DNA of 64,000 nt from NCBI RefSeq assembly GCF_027923905.1, contig NZ_AP026966.1, forward strand, positions 3,659,001-3,723,000, read 5' to 3'. Positions within the stretch are counted from its first letter, which is position 1. The number at the start of each line of letters is the position of its first letter. Positions 1-9,588 of the stretch are shown piece by piece. Source of the DNA: Massilia varians. GTDB lineage: Bacteria; Pseudomonadota; Gammaproteobacteria; Burkholderiales; Burkholderiaceae_D. A model generated the notes under the pieces. That model saw only the letters and a list, made by a program, of their open reading frames with translations. It had not been told where the DNA came from and made no database searches. The position numbers and the translations under genes were made by a program.

Positions 1-147
1 GCGGGCAAAGGCGGTCTCGCCGCCGTGGCCGAGCACCAGGCGCAGGTAGAGCGCGGCGATGGTCCAGGTCTTGCCGGTGCCGGCCGAGGCCTCGATCAGG
101 CGCGTGCCGTGCAGCGGGAAGACCAGGGGTTCGAGCTGCTGGCTCAT
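1..147 (-). CDS. recB: RecBCD beta subunit RecB, N-terminal fragment (window edge)
   Basis: The first 49 codons of RecB, the UvrD-like 3'-5' helicase and nuclease subunit of the RecBCD double-strand-break repair enzyme. The fragment contains a Walker A motif, ASAGTGKTWTIA, close to the N-terminus, as expected for RecB. Its ATG (145-147 on the minus strand) overlaps the stop codon of the upstream recC gene in an ATGA arrangement, which indicates translational coupling in a recC-recB(-recD) operon. The rest of the gene lies beyond position 1. The assignment rests on the motif plus the recC neighbour. Confidence 0.9.
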   Translation of the reverse strand, partial: MSQQLEPLVFPLHGTRLIEASAGTGKTWTIAALYLRLVLGHGGETAFAR

Positions 148-3100
148 GCCGCCTCCCCTGCCGCGTCGCCGCCCAGGGGCGCCACCTGCACGCCGGTCTC
201 CAGCCACTCGGCCAGCGGACCATACAGGTCGCGCGCCACGTGCGGCCAGTCGCCGGCCGCGACCAGGGAAGCGAAGTCGGGCCACAGGCGCGCCAGGCAC
301 AGTTCCTCGACTTCGCCGGACAGTTCATAGCTGCCGTCGTATACCAGGCGCGCATCCGCTTCGACCGCGCCTTCGCGCAGCAGCGCCAGCGCGGTCTTGC
401 AGGCCACGCCCAGCGGGCGGTCGAGGTTGGTGCGCCACAGCGTGACCAGGTCGTGCAAGGTGGCGGCCGCCTCGATCGGGTTCAGGGCCGGCATGGTGAG
501 GATCGCATCGCGCGCCACCAGATGGCCCGCCACCGGGGCGCCGGCGGCGCTGGCCGCCAGCTGGCGCAGCCAGGCGCCGATCAGCTTGTCGCCGCGCGGA
601 CGGCCTTCGCGGTCGAGCACCTTGGAGGACACCTGCATCAGCCAGGCGGTCTCGGTGCCGTCGGAGCGCAGGCGGTCGATCCAGTCGTCCAGCACCAGGC
701 CGTCGGCCAGCCCCAGGCTCACCGCGCGCTTGGGCGCACTGTGGGGGAAGCGCGCGCCCAGCTCCAGCCAGGCGCTGCGCACCGGCACCAGGCCGTCGAC
801 CAGCTCCTGCTGCCACTGGCGCCCCATCAGGCCGATCGGCAGCACGCCTTCGCGCGCCAGCCGTTCCGCGCGGCCATTCAAGGCCGTGCGCACGTCGTGC
901 AGGGCTTCCATCGGTCCGCTGTCGTCGAGCAGATGGTCTTCGATGAAATAGCGCTCGAGCGCGTCCAGCGAAAACGGTTCCTCGTCCTCGCCCACCACGG
1001 CGGCGTCGGCGAACACCACGCCCAGGCGGCGCCGGAAGAAGTAGCGGGCCGGCTGGCGCAGGAAAGCCGCCAGTTCGCCCAGCTTGAGCACCAGGCCGGG
1101 TTCGATCTCGTAGGGCGGCAGGGTGTCGACGCCTCCGGCCTCCGGCTGGTCCTGCCCGTGGGCGGTGCGCCACTCGCCGGCATAGGTCAGCAGGCCACCG
1201 CGCTCGAAATAGCGGCGGCTGAAGGGCTGCAGCGCATGTTCCGTGGTGCGCTCGGACAGGTCGAGATTCCAGCCGCTCTTCAGGTAATCGCGCAGCTGGG
1301 CCACCAGCACCGAGGCCGGCTGCTCGCTGTTGTCGCGCACGTTGCGGCCGACCCAGCTCAGGTACAGCTTGTCGCGCGCCGACAGCAGCGCTTCCAGCAT
1401 CAGATAACGGTCGTCGTCGCGGCGCGAGCGGTCGCCCGGGCGCGCCATGCCGGGCAGCGCCAGGAGGTCGAAGTCGGCCTGATGGCTGCGGCGCGGGAAA
1501 TCGCCATCGTTCATGCCAAGCAGGCACACCACGCGGAACGGCACGGCGCGCATTGGCATCAGGGTGCAGAAGGTCACGCCGCCCGAGACGAACTGGTGGT
1601 TCAGGGTCGGCTGGTCGAGCTGGCCGAGCCAGGACTCGCGCATCACCGCCAGCGGCACCGGTTCGCTGAACTGCGCGCTGTCCGTGGTCTCGAGCCAGCA
1701 CTGCAGCGCTTCGTTCAGCTGCGCCAGGGTCAGGCGGTCCGCTTCGATGCCGGGATGGAAGAAGGCCGCCAGCAGCGCGCGCGCCGCCTCGCCCCACTCG
1801 CCTGGCGTGCGCGGCCGCACCAGCTCGGCACGCCAATGCAGGAGGTTCTCGATGAACTGGGCGAGCGAGCCGGCCAGCGCCGCATCCAGGCCGCCCACTT
1901 CGGCATAGGGTTCGATGTCGCCGAAACTGGCGCCGGCCCCGCTCGCGTAGCCGAGCAGCATGCGGCGCACCCCGAAGATCCAGGCATTCTGCTCCCCGAC
2001 CGAGGCCAGGCCCAGCCCGGCGCGGTGCTCGCGATCCAGGCCCCAGCGCACGCCCGAGCCTTCGATCCAGCGGCCCAGGATCGGCAGGTCGTCGGCGGCC
2101 AGGCCGAAGCGGCCGGCCACCGCCGGGACATCGAGCAAGTCGCGCACCTCGCTCTGGCGGCAGCGCTGCTGCGGCAGGCGCAGCAGCCATTCGAGCGCCA
2201 CCAGCAGCGGATTGACGCTGCGGTCGCGCATGTCGCCGATTTCAAAGGGAATGTGGCGCGGGTCGCTGCGCCGGTGCTGCTCGAACACCGCATGGATCGC
2301 GGCCGAGAACACGTCGATGTCGGGCACCATCACCACCACGTCGCGCGGGCGCAGGCTGGGGTCCTGGGCGAACCAGGACAGCAACTGGTCGTGCAGCACC
2401 TCGACTTCGCGCTGGACGCTGTGGGCGATGTGGAATTCGATCGAGCGGTCCGCGCGCGGCGGCGGCGTGCCGGGATGCTCGGCGGGCGGCAGCAGGTCGC
2501 GCACCGCGGCCTGCACCTGCTGCAGCAGGGTCACGCCGTCGGATTCGTCGAACAGGTCGACCCGCAGGTTCTCGTAGCGGCTGCCCTCGCCCTGGTCGAA
2601 CTCGTCGAGCATGCGCACGAAGTCGCGTCCCTGCCGGCCCCAGCTCGCCAGCAGCGGGTGGCTGTGCATGTGCAGTTCCTCGACCGGCACGCTGGCCAGG
2701 TCGGCGCCGCCGCGCGGCTGCTGGCGCCGGCGCGCGGCCTTGAGCAGCTCGCGGCCCTCGATGATGTCGCCCCAGTAGAAGCGGCAAGGGTTGGGCACCG
2801 CGAACAGCACTTGCGTGTGGCGCGACAGCGCGGCGATGGCCTGCAGGGTCTGGTAAGGCAGGGTCGACATGCCGAACAGGATCACGCGGCGCGGCAGGCG
2901 CGACACCGGCTCGCGTCCCGCTTCCACCGCGGCCAGGAATTGTGCGTGGATGCTGGCGCGCCCGGTGACGCGCTGCTCCTGGGGCAGGCTGGCGTGGATT
3001 TCGCGCCACAGGCAGGCCTGCCACTTCAGGTCGGGACCGAGCGGCGCCGGCTCGCCGGCCGCGCGGCGCAACTGGTCGCGTCCCGCTTCCCAGTCGGCCA

Positions 3101-3557
3101 GCCAGTCGGCGCGGTAGACCTGGTACTGGTCGTACAGGTCGGCCAGGCGCTCGGCCAGCTGCAGGCGGCGCTCGGGGCAGCCGTCGCCCAGGAATTGTTT
3201 CAGCGGCGCGTAAGGGGCGTCTTCCACCAGCGCGGGCAGCAGGCGCATCAGGCGCCAGGTGAGCGGGTCCTTGTCGAAAGGCGCGCGGGTGGGCACGCGC
3301 TCGCGCCCCAGCATGCCGCGGTAGGCTTCCCACAGGAAGCGCGCCGGCAGCGCCACCCGGGTGGCGGCGCACACGCCCATGTCCTCGGCCAGGGCGATCT
3401 TGAGCCACTCCGCGACCCCGTTCGACTGCACCAGGATGGTCTCCTGCTCGAGCGGTCCCAGCGGGTGCGCGCGCAGCCAGTCGAACATGGCGCTGCGCAG
3501 CAATTCCATCTGGTTGCCGTGCAAAATTAACAAGCCGGGGGTGATCGCGGAAGACAT
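144..3557 (-). CDS. recC: RecBCD gamma subunit RecC
   Basis: RecC is the Chi-recognising scaffold of the RecBCD helicase-nuclease (exodeoxyribonuclease V). The protein has about 1137 residues, the usual length. The N-terminus reads PGLLILHGNQMELL and then VQSNGVAEWLK, typical of RecC. Further on come PNPCRFYWGD, a conserved RecC stretch with degenerate helicase character, and LLGMNDGDFPR in the second half. I chose the ATG at 3557 (MSSAITPG); an in-frame start 33 bp upstream would add residues with no family resemblance. It overlaps recB by 4 bases. The absence of Walker motifs is normal for this family. Confidence 0.95.
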   Translation of the reverse strand: MSSAITPGLLILHGNQMELLRSAMFDWLRAHPLGPLEQETILVQSNGVAEWLKIALAEDMGVCAATRVALPARFLWEAYRGMLGRERVPTRAPFDKDPLTWRLMRLLPALVEDAPYAPLKQFLGDGCPERRLQLAERLADLYDQYQVYRADWLADWEAGRDQLRRAAGEPAPLGPDLKWQACLWREIHASLPQEQRVTGRASIHAQFLAAVEAGREPVSRLPRRVILFGMSTLPYQTLQAIAALSRHTQVLFAVPNPCRFYWGDIIEGRELLKAARRRQQPRGGADLASVPVEELHMHSHPLLASWGRQGRDFVRMLDEFDQGEGSRYENLRVDLFDESDGVTLLQQVQAAVRDLLPPAEHPGTPPPRADRSIEFHIAHSVQREVEVLHDQLLSWFAQDPSLRPRDVVVMVPDIDVFSAAIHAVFEQHRRSDPRHIPFEIGDMRDRSVNPLLVALEWLLRLPQQRCRQSEVRDLLDVPAVAGRFGLAADDLPILGRWIEGSGVRWGLDREHRAGLGLASVGEQNAWIFGVRRMLLGYASGAGASFGDIEPYAEVGGLDAALAGSLAQFIENLLHWRAELVRPRTPGEWGEAARALLAAFFHPGIEADRLTLAQLNEALQCWLETTDSAQFSEPVPLAVMRESWLGQLDQPTLNHQFVSGGVTFCTLMPMRAVPFRVVCLLGMNDGDFPRRSHQADFDLLALPGMARPGDRSRRDDDRYLMLEALLSARDKLYLSWVGRNVRDNSEQPASVLVAQLRDYLKSGWNLDLSERTTEHALQPFSRRYFERGGLLTYAGEWRTAHGQDQPEAGGVDTLPPYEIEPGLVLKLGELAAFLRQPARYFFRRRLGVVFADAAVVGEDEEPFSLDALERYFIEDHLLDDSGPMEALHDVRTALNGRAERLAREGVLPIGLMGRQWQQELVDGLVPVRSAWLELGARFPHSAPKRAVSLGLADGLVLDDWIDRLRSDGTETAWLMQVSSKVLDREGRPRGDKLIGAWLRQLAASAAGAPVAGHLVARDAILTMPALNPIEAAATLHDLVTLWRTNLDRPLGVACKTALALLREGAVEADARLVYDGSYELSGEVEELCLARLWPDFASLVAAGDWPHVARDLYGPLAEWLETGVQVAPLGGDAAGEAA

Positions 3558-3661
3558 CGGAACAGTTGGGTTGCTCAAGGGGCAAAGCATACCCGTTTTG
3601 ACCGTCTCACGAAAGGCTTGGCGGAGGTACTTGGCCCTTTAACAATATCCAAAACACAAGG

Positions 3662-6600
3662 TCATCCCTGGTCGTGGACGCGCGCGCCAAGGCGGGCGCC
3701 GATCTCGCGCTCGACGCGCGCCAGCTGGGCGCGCAAGCGCGCCGCCAGAGCCCTGGCCTGAGCCGGACGCGCGGCCTGGCTTTCGATCTCCTCGCACAGG
3801 GAGGCGAACGGGCCGGCGCCCACCGCGCGCGCCGAGGACTTGAGGCGATGCGCCAGCGCGCCCACCGTCGCCATGTCGCCGGTCGCCAGGGCCGCATCGA
3901 TGTCCGCCAGGGCGTCGCGCGCGCTGGCCAGGAACAGGAAGGCGTACTTGCGCATCCGATCGCGCTCGCCCCCGACACCACGGGCCAGCGCATCGAAATC
4001 GACCGCGCCGGCGCCGGGCGCCGGGATCGTCACCACGTCCGGCGCCGGCGCCGCGCTGCGGCCGAGGCAGCGCGCAATGGTGGCGGCCAGCAGTTCCGGC
4101 ACCACGGGTTTACTCAGGAATTCATCCATGCCGGCCTGCAGGCAGCGCGCCCGGTCCTCCACCCCGGCGTTGGCGGTCATGGCGATCACTAGGGTGCCGG
4201 CAAGCTGGGGGTCCTGGCGGATGCGGCGGGTCGCTTCCAGCCCGTCCATGACGGGCATCTGCACGTCCATCAGGACGCAGTCGAAACGGCGCCGCCGCAT
4301 CGCCTTCAGCGCCTCGAGGCCGTTGCCGGCCACGCTCACCTCGGCGCCGGCCTGCTGCAGCAGCTCGCGCCCGACCTGCTGGTTGAAAACGTTGTCCTCG
4401 ACCAGCAGCAGCGCGCAGCCGTCCAGGCGGGCCCCGTGCGCCGCCCCCAGGCCGGCACCGGCGCCGCCGCCCTCTTCCGGCGCCAGGTTCAGCGCCAGCC
4501 GCGCGGTGAACCAGAAGGTGCTGCCCTGCCCCGGGGTGCTGTCGACCCCGACCTCGCCATGCATCAGCTCCGCCAGCTGCTTGCTGATCACCAGGCCCAG
4601 GCCGGTGCCGCCATGGCGCCGCGTGGCCGAGGGGTCGGCCTGGTGGAAGGGCGTGAACAGGCCGGCCAGCTTGTCGGGCGCGATGCCGATGCCCTTGTCC
4701 TGCACCTCGAAGCGCACCAGGAGCTCGGGGCCGAAGGCGTGGTCGAGCCGCGCGCGCAGCAGGATGCGGCCGTGCTCGGAGAACTTGACGGCGTTGCCGG
4801 CGAAGTTGAGCAGCACCTGCTCCAGCCGCAGCGGGTCGCCGCGCAGGGGACGCATCAGCTCGGGGGCGATCTCGATGTCGAAGCCCAGTCCCTTGCCGGC
4901 GGCCGCCTGTCCCAGCTGCTGCTCGACGTTGCGCATGACCCGCTCGAGCATGAAGCCGCGGGTCGCCAGTTCCAGCTTGCCGGCCTCGATCTTGGAAAAG
5001 TCGAGAATGTCGTTGATGATGCCCAGCAGGTGCTGGCCCGAGTGGTAGATCTTGTCCAGGTAGCCGCGCAGCTGCGGATCGGGATGCGCCTGCAGCGCCA
5101 GGTGGGTCATGCCGATGATACTGTTCATCGGCGTGCGGATTTCGTGGCTCATGTTCGACAGGAAGTCGCTTTTCGCCCGGTTGGCGGCGTCGGCGCGCGC
5201 CTTGAGCTCGTGCAGCGCCGTGACGTCGGTCGAGATGCACAGCACCGCCGGCATCTCGCCCTCCGGGTAAAGGGGCACGCGTACGCTCCACATCTGGCGC
5301 ACGCTGCCGTCCGGCAGCGCCAGTTCGACCTGGCAGGCGTGGCGCTCGCCGCCCTCCAGCACGGCGCGGTCGCGTTCCCAGTTCTGCTCGGCATTGCCCG
5401 CCGAGATCACGTCGAGGTCGCGCTGGCCCACGATCTCGGCCGCCGGGCGCCCGAGCAGCGCCGCGATTTTCGCGTTCACGTAGCGGAAGCGGCGCGCGCT
5501 GTCCTTCAGGTAGACATAGGCGTCCAGGTTGTCCAGCACCGAATCGAGCAGCAGGCGCTGGTCGAGCGCGGCGCGGCGCGAGCGGTACAGGTTGAAGAAC
5601 AGGGCGAAGCCCAGCAGGCTCACCCCGAAGCCGGAGCCGAAGGCCAGCAGCGGCAGGGTACGGTCGGTGCCTGCCGCCATCGCTGCGCGGTCGGCCGAAA
5701 AATGGGCTTTCCAGCGGGTGCCGGCATAGTCGATCGGAAGCAGGGTCGTGAAGCGCCCTGCCGCCGTGGGCTGGCCGCGCACGTCCGGCCCCAGCAGCAG
5801 GCGGTCGCCCGGATCCAGGGCGAGCGGCGTCCCGGACGGCGTTTTTCCGGCCGGCCCGGTCTCGCTGTACAGGCTGAGCGCCACCGGCTGGCCTCCTTGC
5901 GGGCCGAGCGCGCGGCGCACCAGTTCGTCGACCGAGAACGCAATCCCGATACTGCCCATGTAGCGTGCGCGCCGCTCCTGCACCGTGGCCGGCAGACCGC
6001 CGCCCAGGTACAGCTGCTCGCGCATGCCGAGCGCCGTGTGCGGGGTGGGATGCTGCAGGCGCACCGGATTGCCGGATGCGCCGAGGCTGCCCTCGTCGCG
6101 CGTGCGGGCCACCACCGCGGCGATGTGGGGCTGGGCCGCGATGTCGACGCCGAGCCGGTCGTTCGGCTGCGCGGCCGGCTCGACCCAGGTGATCACGGCA
6201 TACCAGGGACGGCGGCCGGCCGGCCGGATGTCGAAATCCGGATAGCCGCGCGGGTCGACGCTGCGGTCCTGGCGCACGCCTGCGACGAAAGCCTCGCGCC
6301 GGGCATCGGGCACGTAGGCGATGAAGGACACCGCCTCGATCGCCGGAAACTGTGCCGGCAGGTCAAGCGCCTTCACGTAGCGGTGCAGGCGCAGCCGCGT
6401 CAGCGGACCTTCGCCGGCAGTATGCAGGGCGGCCAACCCGCGCACCACCTGGGTATACGAGACGATGGCGTTCGACACGCGCTCCTGGGCCAGCCGCGCC
6501 ACGGTCTCGAAGCGCCGCCGCGCGTCGTCCTCGACCGCCCCGGCGGCGACGCGGTAGCACAGCGCCCCGACCGCGAGCGACAGCGCGAGCCCGGCCACCC

Positions 6601-6676
6601 AGGGGGCGGCGCTCGCGCCCTGCTGGGCCGCACCGGGCGTATTCACTGCGGAACTAGCGGTCATTGAAGAATCCAT
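3662..6676 (-). CDS. Membrane hybrid sensor histidine kinase (CHASE-like sensor, PAS, HisKA, HATPase, REC, HPt)
   Basis: A phosphorelay kinase of about 1004 residues. The order is: N-terminal membrane helix, periplasmic CHASE-type sensor (ALDLPAQFPAIEAVSFIAYV is characteristic), second membrane helix (LLAFGSGFGVSLLGFALFF), PAS domain (VLDNLDAYVYLKDS), HisKA with phospho-acceptor His near residue 511 in SNMSHEIRTPMNS, HATPase, receiver with Asp near residue 804 in VLMDVQMPVMDG, and C-terminal HPt with His near residue 943 in AHRLKSSARAVGA. It therefore carries a complete His-Asp-His relay. I took the ATG at 6676; 6664 is possible, and the longer frame to 6778 would run into the divergent peptidase gene. 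No dedicated response regulator lies next to it. Confidence 0.9.
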   Translation of the reverse strand: MDSSMTASSAVNTPGAAQQGASAAPWVAGLALSLAVGALCYRVAAGAVEDDARRRFETVARLAQERVSNAIVSYTQVVRGLAALHTAGEGPLTRLRLHRYVKALDLPAQFPAIEAVSFIAYVPDARREAFVAGVRQDRSVDPRGYPDFDIRPAGRRPWYAVITWVEPAAQPNDRLGVDIAAQPHIAAVVARTRDEGSLGASGNPVRLQHPTPHTALGMREQLYLGGGLPATVQERRARYMGSIGIAFSVDELVRRALGPQGGQPVALSLYSETGPAGKTPSGTPLALDPGDRLLLGPDVRGQPTAAGRFTTLLPIDYAGTRWKAHFSADRAAMAAGTDRTLPLLAFGSGFGVSLLGFALFFNLYRSRRAALDQRLLLDSVLDNLDAYVYLKDSARRFRYVNAKIAALLGRPAAEIVGQRDLDVISAGNAEQNWERDRAVLEGGERHACQVELALPDGSVRQMWSVRVPLYPEGEMPAVLCISTDVTALHELKARADAANRAKSDFLSNMSHEIRTPMNSIIGMTHLALQAHPDPQLRGYLDKIYHSGQHLLGIINDILDFSKIEAGKLELATRGFMLERVMRNVEQQLGQAAAGKGLGFDIEIAPELMRPLRGDPLRLEQVLLNFAGNAVKFSEHGRILLRARLDHAFGPELLVRFEVQDKGIGIAPDKLAGLFTPFHQADPSATRRHGGTGLGLVISKQLAELMHGEVGVDSTPGQGSTFWFTARLALNLAPEEGGGAGAGLGAAHGARLDGCALLLVEDNVFNQQVGRELLQQAGAEVSVAGNGLEALKAMRRRRFDCVLMDVQMPVMDGLEATRRIRQDPQLAGTLVIAMTANAGVEDRARCLQAGMDEFLSKPVVPELLAATIARCLGRSAAPAPDVVTIPAPGAGAVDFDALARGVGGERDRMRKYAFLFLASARDALADIDAALATGDMATVGALAHRLKSSARAVGAGPFASLCEEIESQAARPAQARALAARLRAQLARVEREIGARLGARVHDQG

Positions 6677-6764
6677 GCTCTGGAGTGCGGGATCTGCCTG
6701 CTCGATGTTGCTAGTATAGGCAAACGCAGGCCCGGCTTGCTCAACAATATTCACATCGCAGCCA

Positions 6765-8819
6765 ATGAATTCAGCCACGACGCCATCCGCCCCCGACGAC
6801 CCCTACCTCTGGCTCGAAGAGGTCGACGGCGCCCGGGCCCGCGCCTGGGTCGAAGGGCGCAACCGGATCACCGAGGCCGAGCTGGAAGCGCAGCCTGCCT
6901 ACGGCGCCCTGCGCGCCCGCCTGCGCGCCATCCTCGACTCCGACGAGAAGATTCCCTACGCCGGCTGCCATGCCGGCCTGCTGTACAACTACTGGCGCGA
7001 CGCCGTGCACGCGCGCGGGATCTGGCGCCGCACCACCCTCGACGAGTACCGCAAGGAGGCGCCGGCCTGGGAGACCCTGATCGACCTCGACCTGCTTGCG
7101 CGCGAGGAAGGCGAGAACTGGGTCTGGGGCGGCGTCACCTGGCTCGAACCCGATGGCGCGCGCTGCCTGGTCTCGCTGTCGCGCGGCGGCGGCGACGCCC
7201 GCGTGGTGCGCGAATTCGACGCGATTGAGCGCCGCTTCGTGAGCGATGGCTTCGTCCTGCCGGAGGCCAAGAGCGACGTCGCCTGGATCGACCAGGACAC
7301 CCTGTTCGTCGGCACCGACTTCGGCCCCGGCTCCCTGACCGACTCCGGCTATCCGCGCATCGTCAAGGAGTGGCGGCGCGGCACTCCGCTCGCGGCCGCC
7401 GCGACGGTGTTCGAGGCCCGGCCGGACGACCTGTCCGCCTCGGCCTGGGTCGATGCGACGCCCGGCTTCGAGCGCGCGTTCGTGCAGCGCCAGATCGGCT
7501 TCTACAGCAGCGAGCTGTTCCTGCGGCGCGGCGGCCGCCTCATCAAGGTGCCCAAGCCGGAGGATGCGAATGCCTTCGCGGTGCGCGACCAGCTCGTGAT
7601 CGAGCTGAGGTCGAGCTGGGAGACCGGCGGCGCGATCTATCCGCAGGGTGCGCTGCTGGCGGCCGATGTCGATGCGTTTCTCGACGGCGGGGCGGTCTTC
7701 GAGGCCCTGTTCCTGCCCGCGCCCGGCACCTCGCTGGACGGCGTGACGGTCACCCGTGACGCCCTGCTGCTCACCGTGCTCGACAAGGTCAGGAACCGCA
7801 TCGTCGAACTGCGCCGCGAGGACGGCCGCTGGCAGGCGCGCGACCTCGCGCTGCCCGACATGGGCGCGCTCGACACCTGGGCCTTCGACCGGATCGCCTC
7901 GAACCGCTACTTCCTGACCATGACCGGCTTCACCGAGCCGTCCACCCTGTACCTGATGGAAGCGGGCACGCAGGCGCGCGAGCCGCTGAAAAGCATGCCC
8001 GCCTTCTTCCGGGCCGAAGGCCTGCAGGTGCACCAGTTCGAGGCGCGCTCGAGCGACGGCACCCGCGTGCCCTACTTCGCCGTGATGCACCGCGACACCC
8101 GGCCGGACGGCGACAACCCGACGGTCCTGTATGGCTACGGCGGCTTCGAGGTCTCCCTCAAGCCAGGGTATGCCGCGCTCAGCGGCGCCGCCTGGCTGGA
8201 AGACGGCGGCGTCTACGTGGTCGCCAACATCCGCGGCGGCGGCGAGTTCGGTCCCGGCTGGCACCAGGCGGCACTGAAAGAAGGCCGCCAGCGCGCCTTC
8301 GACGACTTCATCGGCGTGGCCGAAGACCTCATTGCACGCAACATCACCAGTCCGCGCCGGCTCGGCATCATGGGCGGCAGCAATGGCGGCCTGCTGGTGG
8401 GCGCCGTGCTCACCCAGCGCCCCGAACTGTTCAATGCCGTGGTCTGCCAGGTGCCGCTGCTCGACATGCGGCGCTACCACCTGCTGCTGGCCGGCGCGTC
8501 CTGGATGGGCGAGTACGGCGACCCGGACGATCCCGCCGAATGGGCCTGGCTGGCCCGCTACTCGCCCTACCACCGGGTGCGCGCCGGGGAGCGCTACCCG
8601 CGCGTGCTGTTCACGACCTCGACCCGCGACGACCGCGTGCATCCGGGCCATGCGCGCAAGATGGCGGCGCGCATGCTGGAACAGGGCCACGATCTGCTGT
8701 ACTGGGAAAACCTCGAGGGCGGCCATGCCGGCGCGGCCGACAATGCGCAGACCGCGCGCATGTGGGCCCTCACCTGGACGTTCCTGCGCCGCCAGCTCGG
8801 CAAGGATCAGGCGGCCTGA
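6765..8819 (+). CDS. Prolyl oligopeptidase family serine peptidase (S9A)
   Basis: A 684-residue cytoplasmic serine peptidase with an N-terminal seven-bladed propeller and a C-terminal alpha/beta hydrolase domain. The N-terminus (DDPYLWLEEVDG) is the standard S9A start. The nucleophile is about Ser539 in MGGSNGGLLVG, with the acid at Asp622/623 (STRDDRVHPGHA) and the histidine at about His654 (EGGHAG). VYGYGGFEVSL-type and ANIRGGGEFGPGWH blocks are also present. There is no signal peptide, so it probably trims short peptides in the cytoplasm. It is divergent from the kinase gene, and its last 13 bases overlap the 3' end of luxI on the other strand. Confidence 0.93.
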   Translation: MNSATTPSAPDDPYLWLEEVDGARARAWVEGRNRITEAELEAQPAYGALRARLRAILDSDEKIPYAGCHAGLLYNYWRDAVHARGIWRRTTLDEYRKEAPAWETLIDLDLLAREEGENWVWGGVTWLEPDGARCLVSLSRGGGDARVVREFDAIERRFVSDGFVLPEAKSDVAWIDQDTLFVGTDFGPGSLTDSGYPRIVKEWRRGTPLAAAATVFEARPDDLSASAWVDATPGFERAFVQRQIGFYSSELFLRRGGRLIKVPKPEDANAFAVRDQLVIELRSSWETGGAIYPQGALLAADVDAFLDGGAVFEALFLPAPGTSLDGVTVTRDALLLTVLDKVRNRIVELRREDGRWQARDLALPDMGALDTWAFDRIASNRYFLTMTGFTEPSTLYLMEAGTQAREPLKSMPAFFRAEGLQVHQFEARSSDGTRVPYFAVMHRDTRPDGDNPTVLYGYGGFEVSLKPGYAALSGAAWLEDGGVYVVANIRGGGEFGPGWHQAALKEGRQRAFDDFIGVAEDLIARNITSPRRLGIMGGSNGGLLVGAVLTQRPELFNAVVCQVPLLDMRRYHLLLAGASWMGEYGDPDDPAEWAWLARYSPYHRVRAGERYPRVLFTTSTRDDRVHPGHARKMAARMLEQGHDLLYWENLEGGHAGAADNAQTARMWALTWTFLRRQLGKDQAA

Positions 8820-9400
8820 GGGGTCATGCGGGGCGCATACAGCGCCTCCCAGGTGGCGCGCACGTCCACATAGAAGGCGACCGCGTTCTCGATCCCGATG
8901 CGCTGCGGCTCGCCGAAGCGGCTGGTGACCACGCCGGCGCGCCGGGTCAGGCGCTCCATGGCGGTGGTGGTCACCGTCACGTAGTGGGTCAGGCCGTTCT
9001 CGATGCCGTAACGGATCACTGCCTCGAAGCACTGCATCGTCATGTCCGAAAAGCCGTAGCGGTTTTCCTTGTCGGTCTCGAGGGCGAAGCGCGACAGCTC
9101 CCAGATGTGCGCGTCGCTCGGCGCCGCGCGGCCCTCGAGCAGCTGGGGAAAAGAATCCTTGAGCATGTACGGCCCCTCGGTCGGCAGCAGGCGCCAGCAG
9201 CCGAGCAGCGCGCCGGCGGGTTCGCGCATCACCATATAGGCCGGGTCCAGCGCGTCGTAGCCGTCGATCTCCATGCCGGACATGACGGGCACCTCCCAGC
9301 CGAGCCGCCCGCTGAACACCTTGGCGCGCAGCGTATGCATTTCCCACAGGTCTTTGGATTTGAATTCACGGCGTGCTGCGATTTTGATTTGCATCGTCAT
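8807..9400 (-). CDS. LuxI-family acyl-homoserine-lactone synthase
   Basis: Makes an N-acyl-homoserine lactone from acyl carrier protein and S-adenosylmethionine. At 197 residues it has the normal length. The conserved LuxI residues are present in order: LRAKVF (Arg, Phe), the following Trp in LGWEVP, MEIDGYD (Glu, Asp, Asp), GCWRLLP (Arg), and WELSRFAL (Glu, Arg). I chose the ATG at 9400 (MTMQIKIAARREF), which has an AGGGGC-like ribosome site upstream. It sits beside a small XRE regulator and a luxR gene. A symmetrical CT-N12-AG element at 9524-9543 lies about 124 bp upstream and could give LuxR-dependent autoinduction. The acyl chain cannot be predicted from what I see. Confidence 0.93.
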   Translation of the reverse strand: MTMQIKIAARREFKSKDLWEMHTLRAKVFSGRLGWEVPVMSGMEIDGYDALDPAYMVMREPAGALLGCWRLLPTEGPYMLKDSFPQLLEGRAAPSDAHIWELSRFALETDKENRYGFSDMTMQCFEAVIRYGIENGLTHYVTVTTTAMERLTRRAGVVTSRFGEPQRIGIENAVAFYVDVRATWEALYAPRMTPQAA

Positions 9401-9523
9401 TTTAGAGCCCCTGGTTAATGGCACTTCGAAAAACCTGCTTCGCGACGGTTTTGCGAGGTGTCCTTGTGGTGGATCAATCTATGCACTTCGCATACAAGAT
9501 TCATGCATCACGGGCAGAACCGG

Positions 9524-9543
9524 AACTATCAGCTCTGCTAGGT
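9524..9543. promoter_or_regulatory. Candidate lux box in the luxI/XRE divergent promoter region
   Basis: A 20-bp imperfect palindrome, AACTATCAGCTCTGCTAGGT. It fits the NNCT-N12-AGNN pattern of LuxR-type operators, with 7 of 10 positions matching between the half sites. It lies between the divergent luxI (start 9400) and the XRE gene (start 9607), where it could serve either promoter. Binding is inferred. Confidence 0.55.
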
Positions 9544-9588
9544 GGCTATGCGCGCCGACGGTGGAATACTTGCAGTTTGCATAGCCAC
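9542..9588. promoter_or_regulatory. Perfect 10-bp inverted repeat upstream of the XRE gene
   Basis: The arms GTGGCTATGC (9542-9551) and GCATAGCCAC (9579-9588) are exact reverse complements separated by 27 bp. The right arm ends 18 bp before the XRE start codon, and the left arm overlaps the last two bases of the candidate lux box. It could be the XRE protein's own operator, or a stem in the mRNA that hides the ribosome site. A smaller palindrome, TATGC-acttc-GCATA, lies at 9480-9494 and shares the GCATA core, which favours a protein site. Confidence 0.45.

Noticed and set aside
240..3530. Open frame of 1096 codons on the plus strand, opposite recC.
   Set aside because: It is a shadow of recC caused by GC-rich third positions. 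The translation is rich in His, Gln, Arg and Ala and has no domain, while the minus strand gives a full RecC.
6676..6778. Extended N-terminus of the sensor kinase up to 6778.
   Set aside because: It would overlap the start of the divergent peptidase gene and adds no domain.
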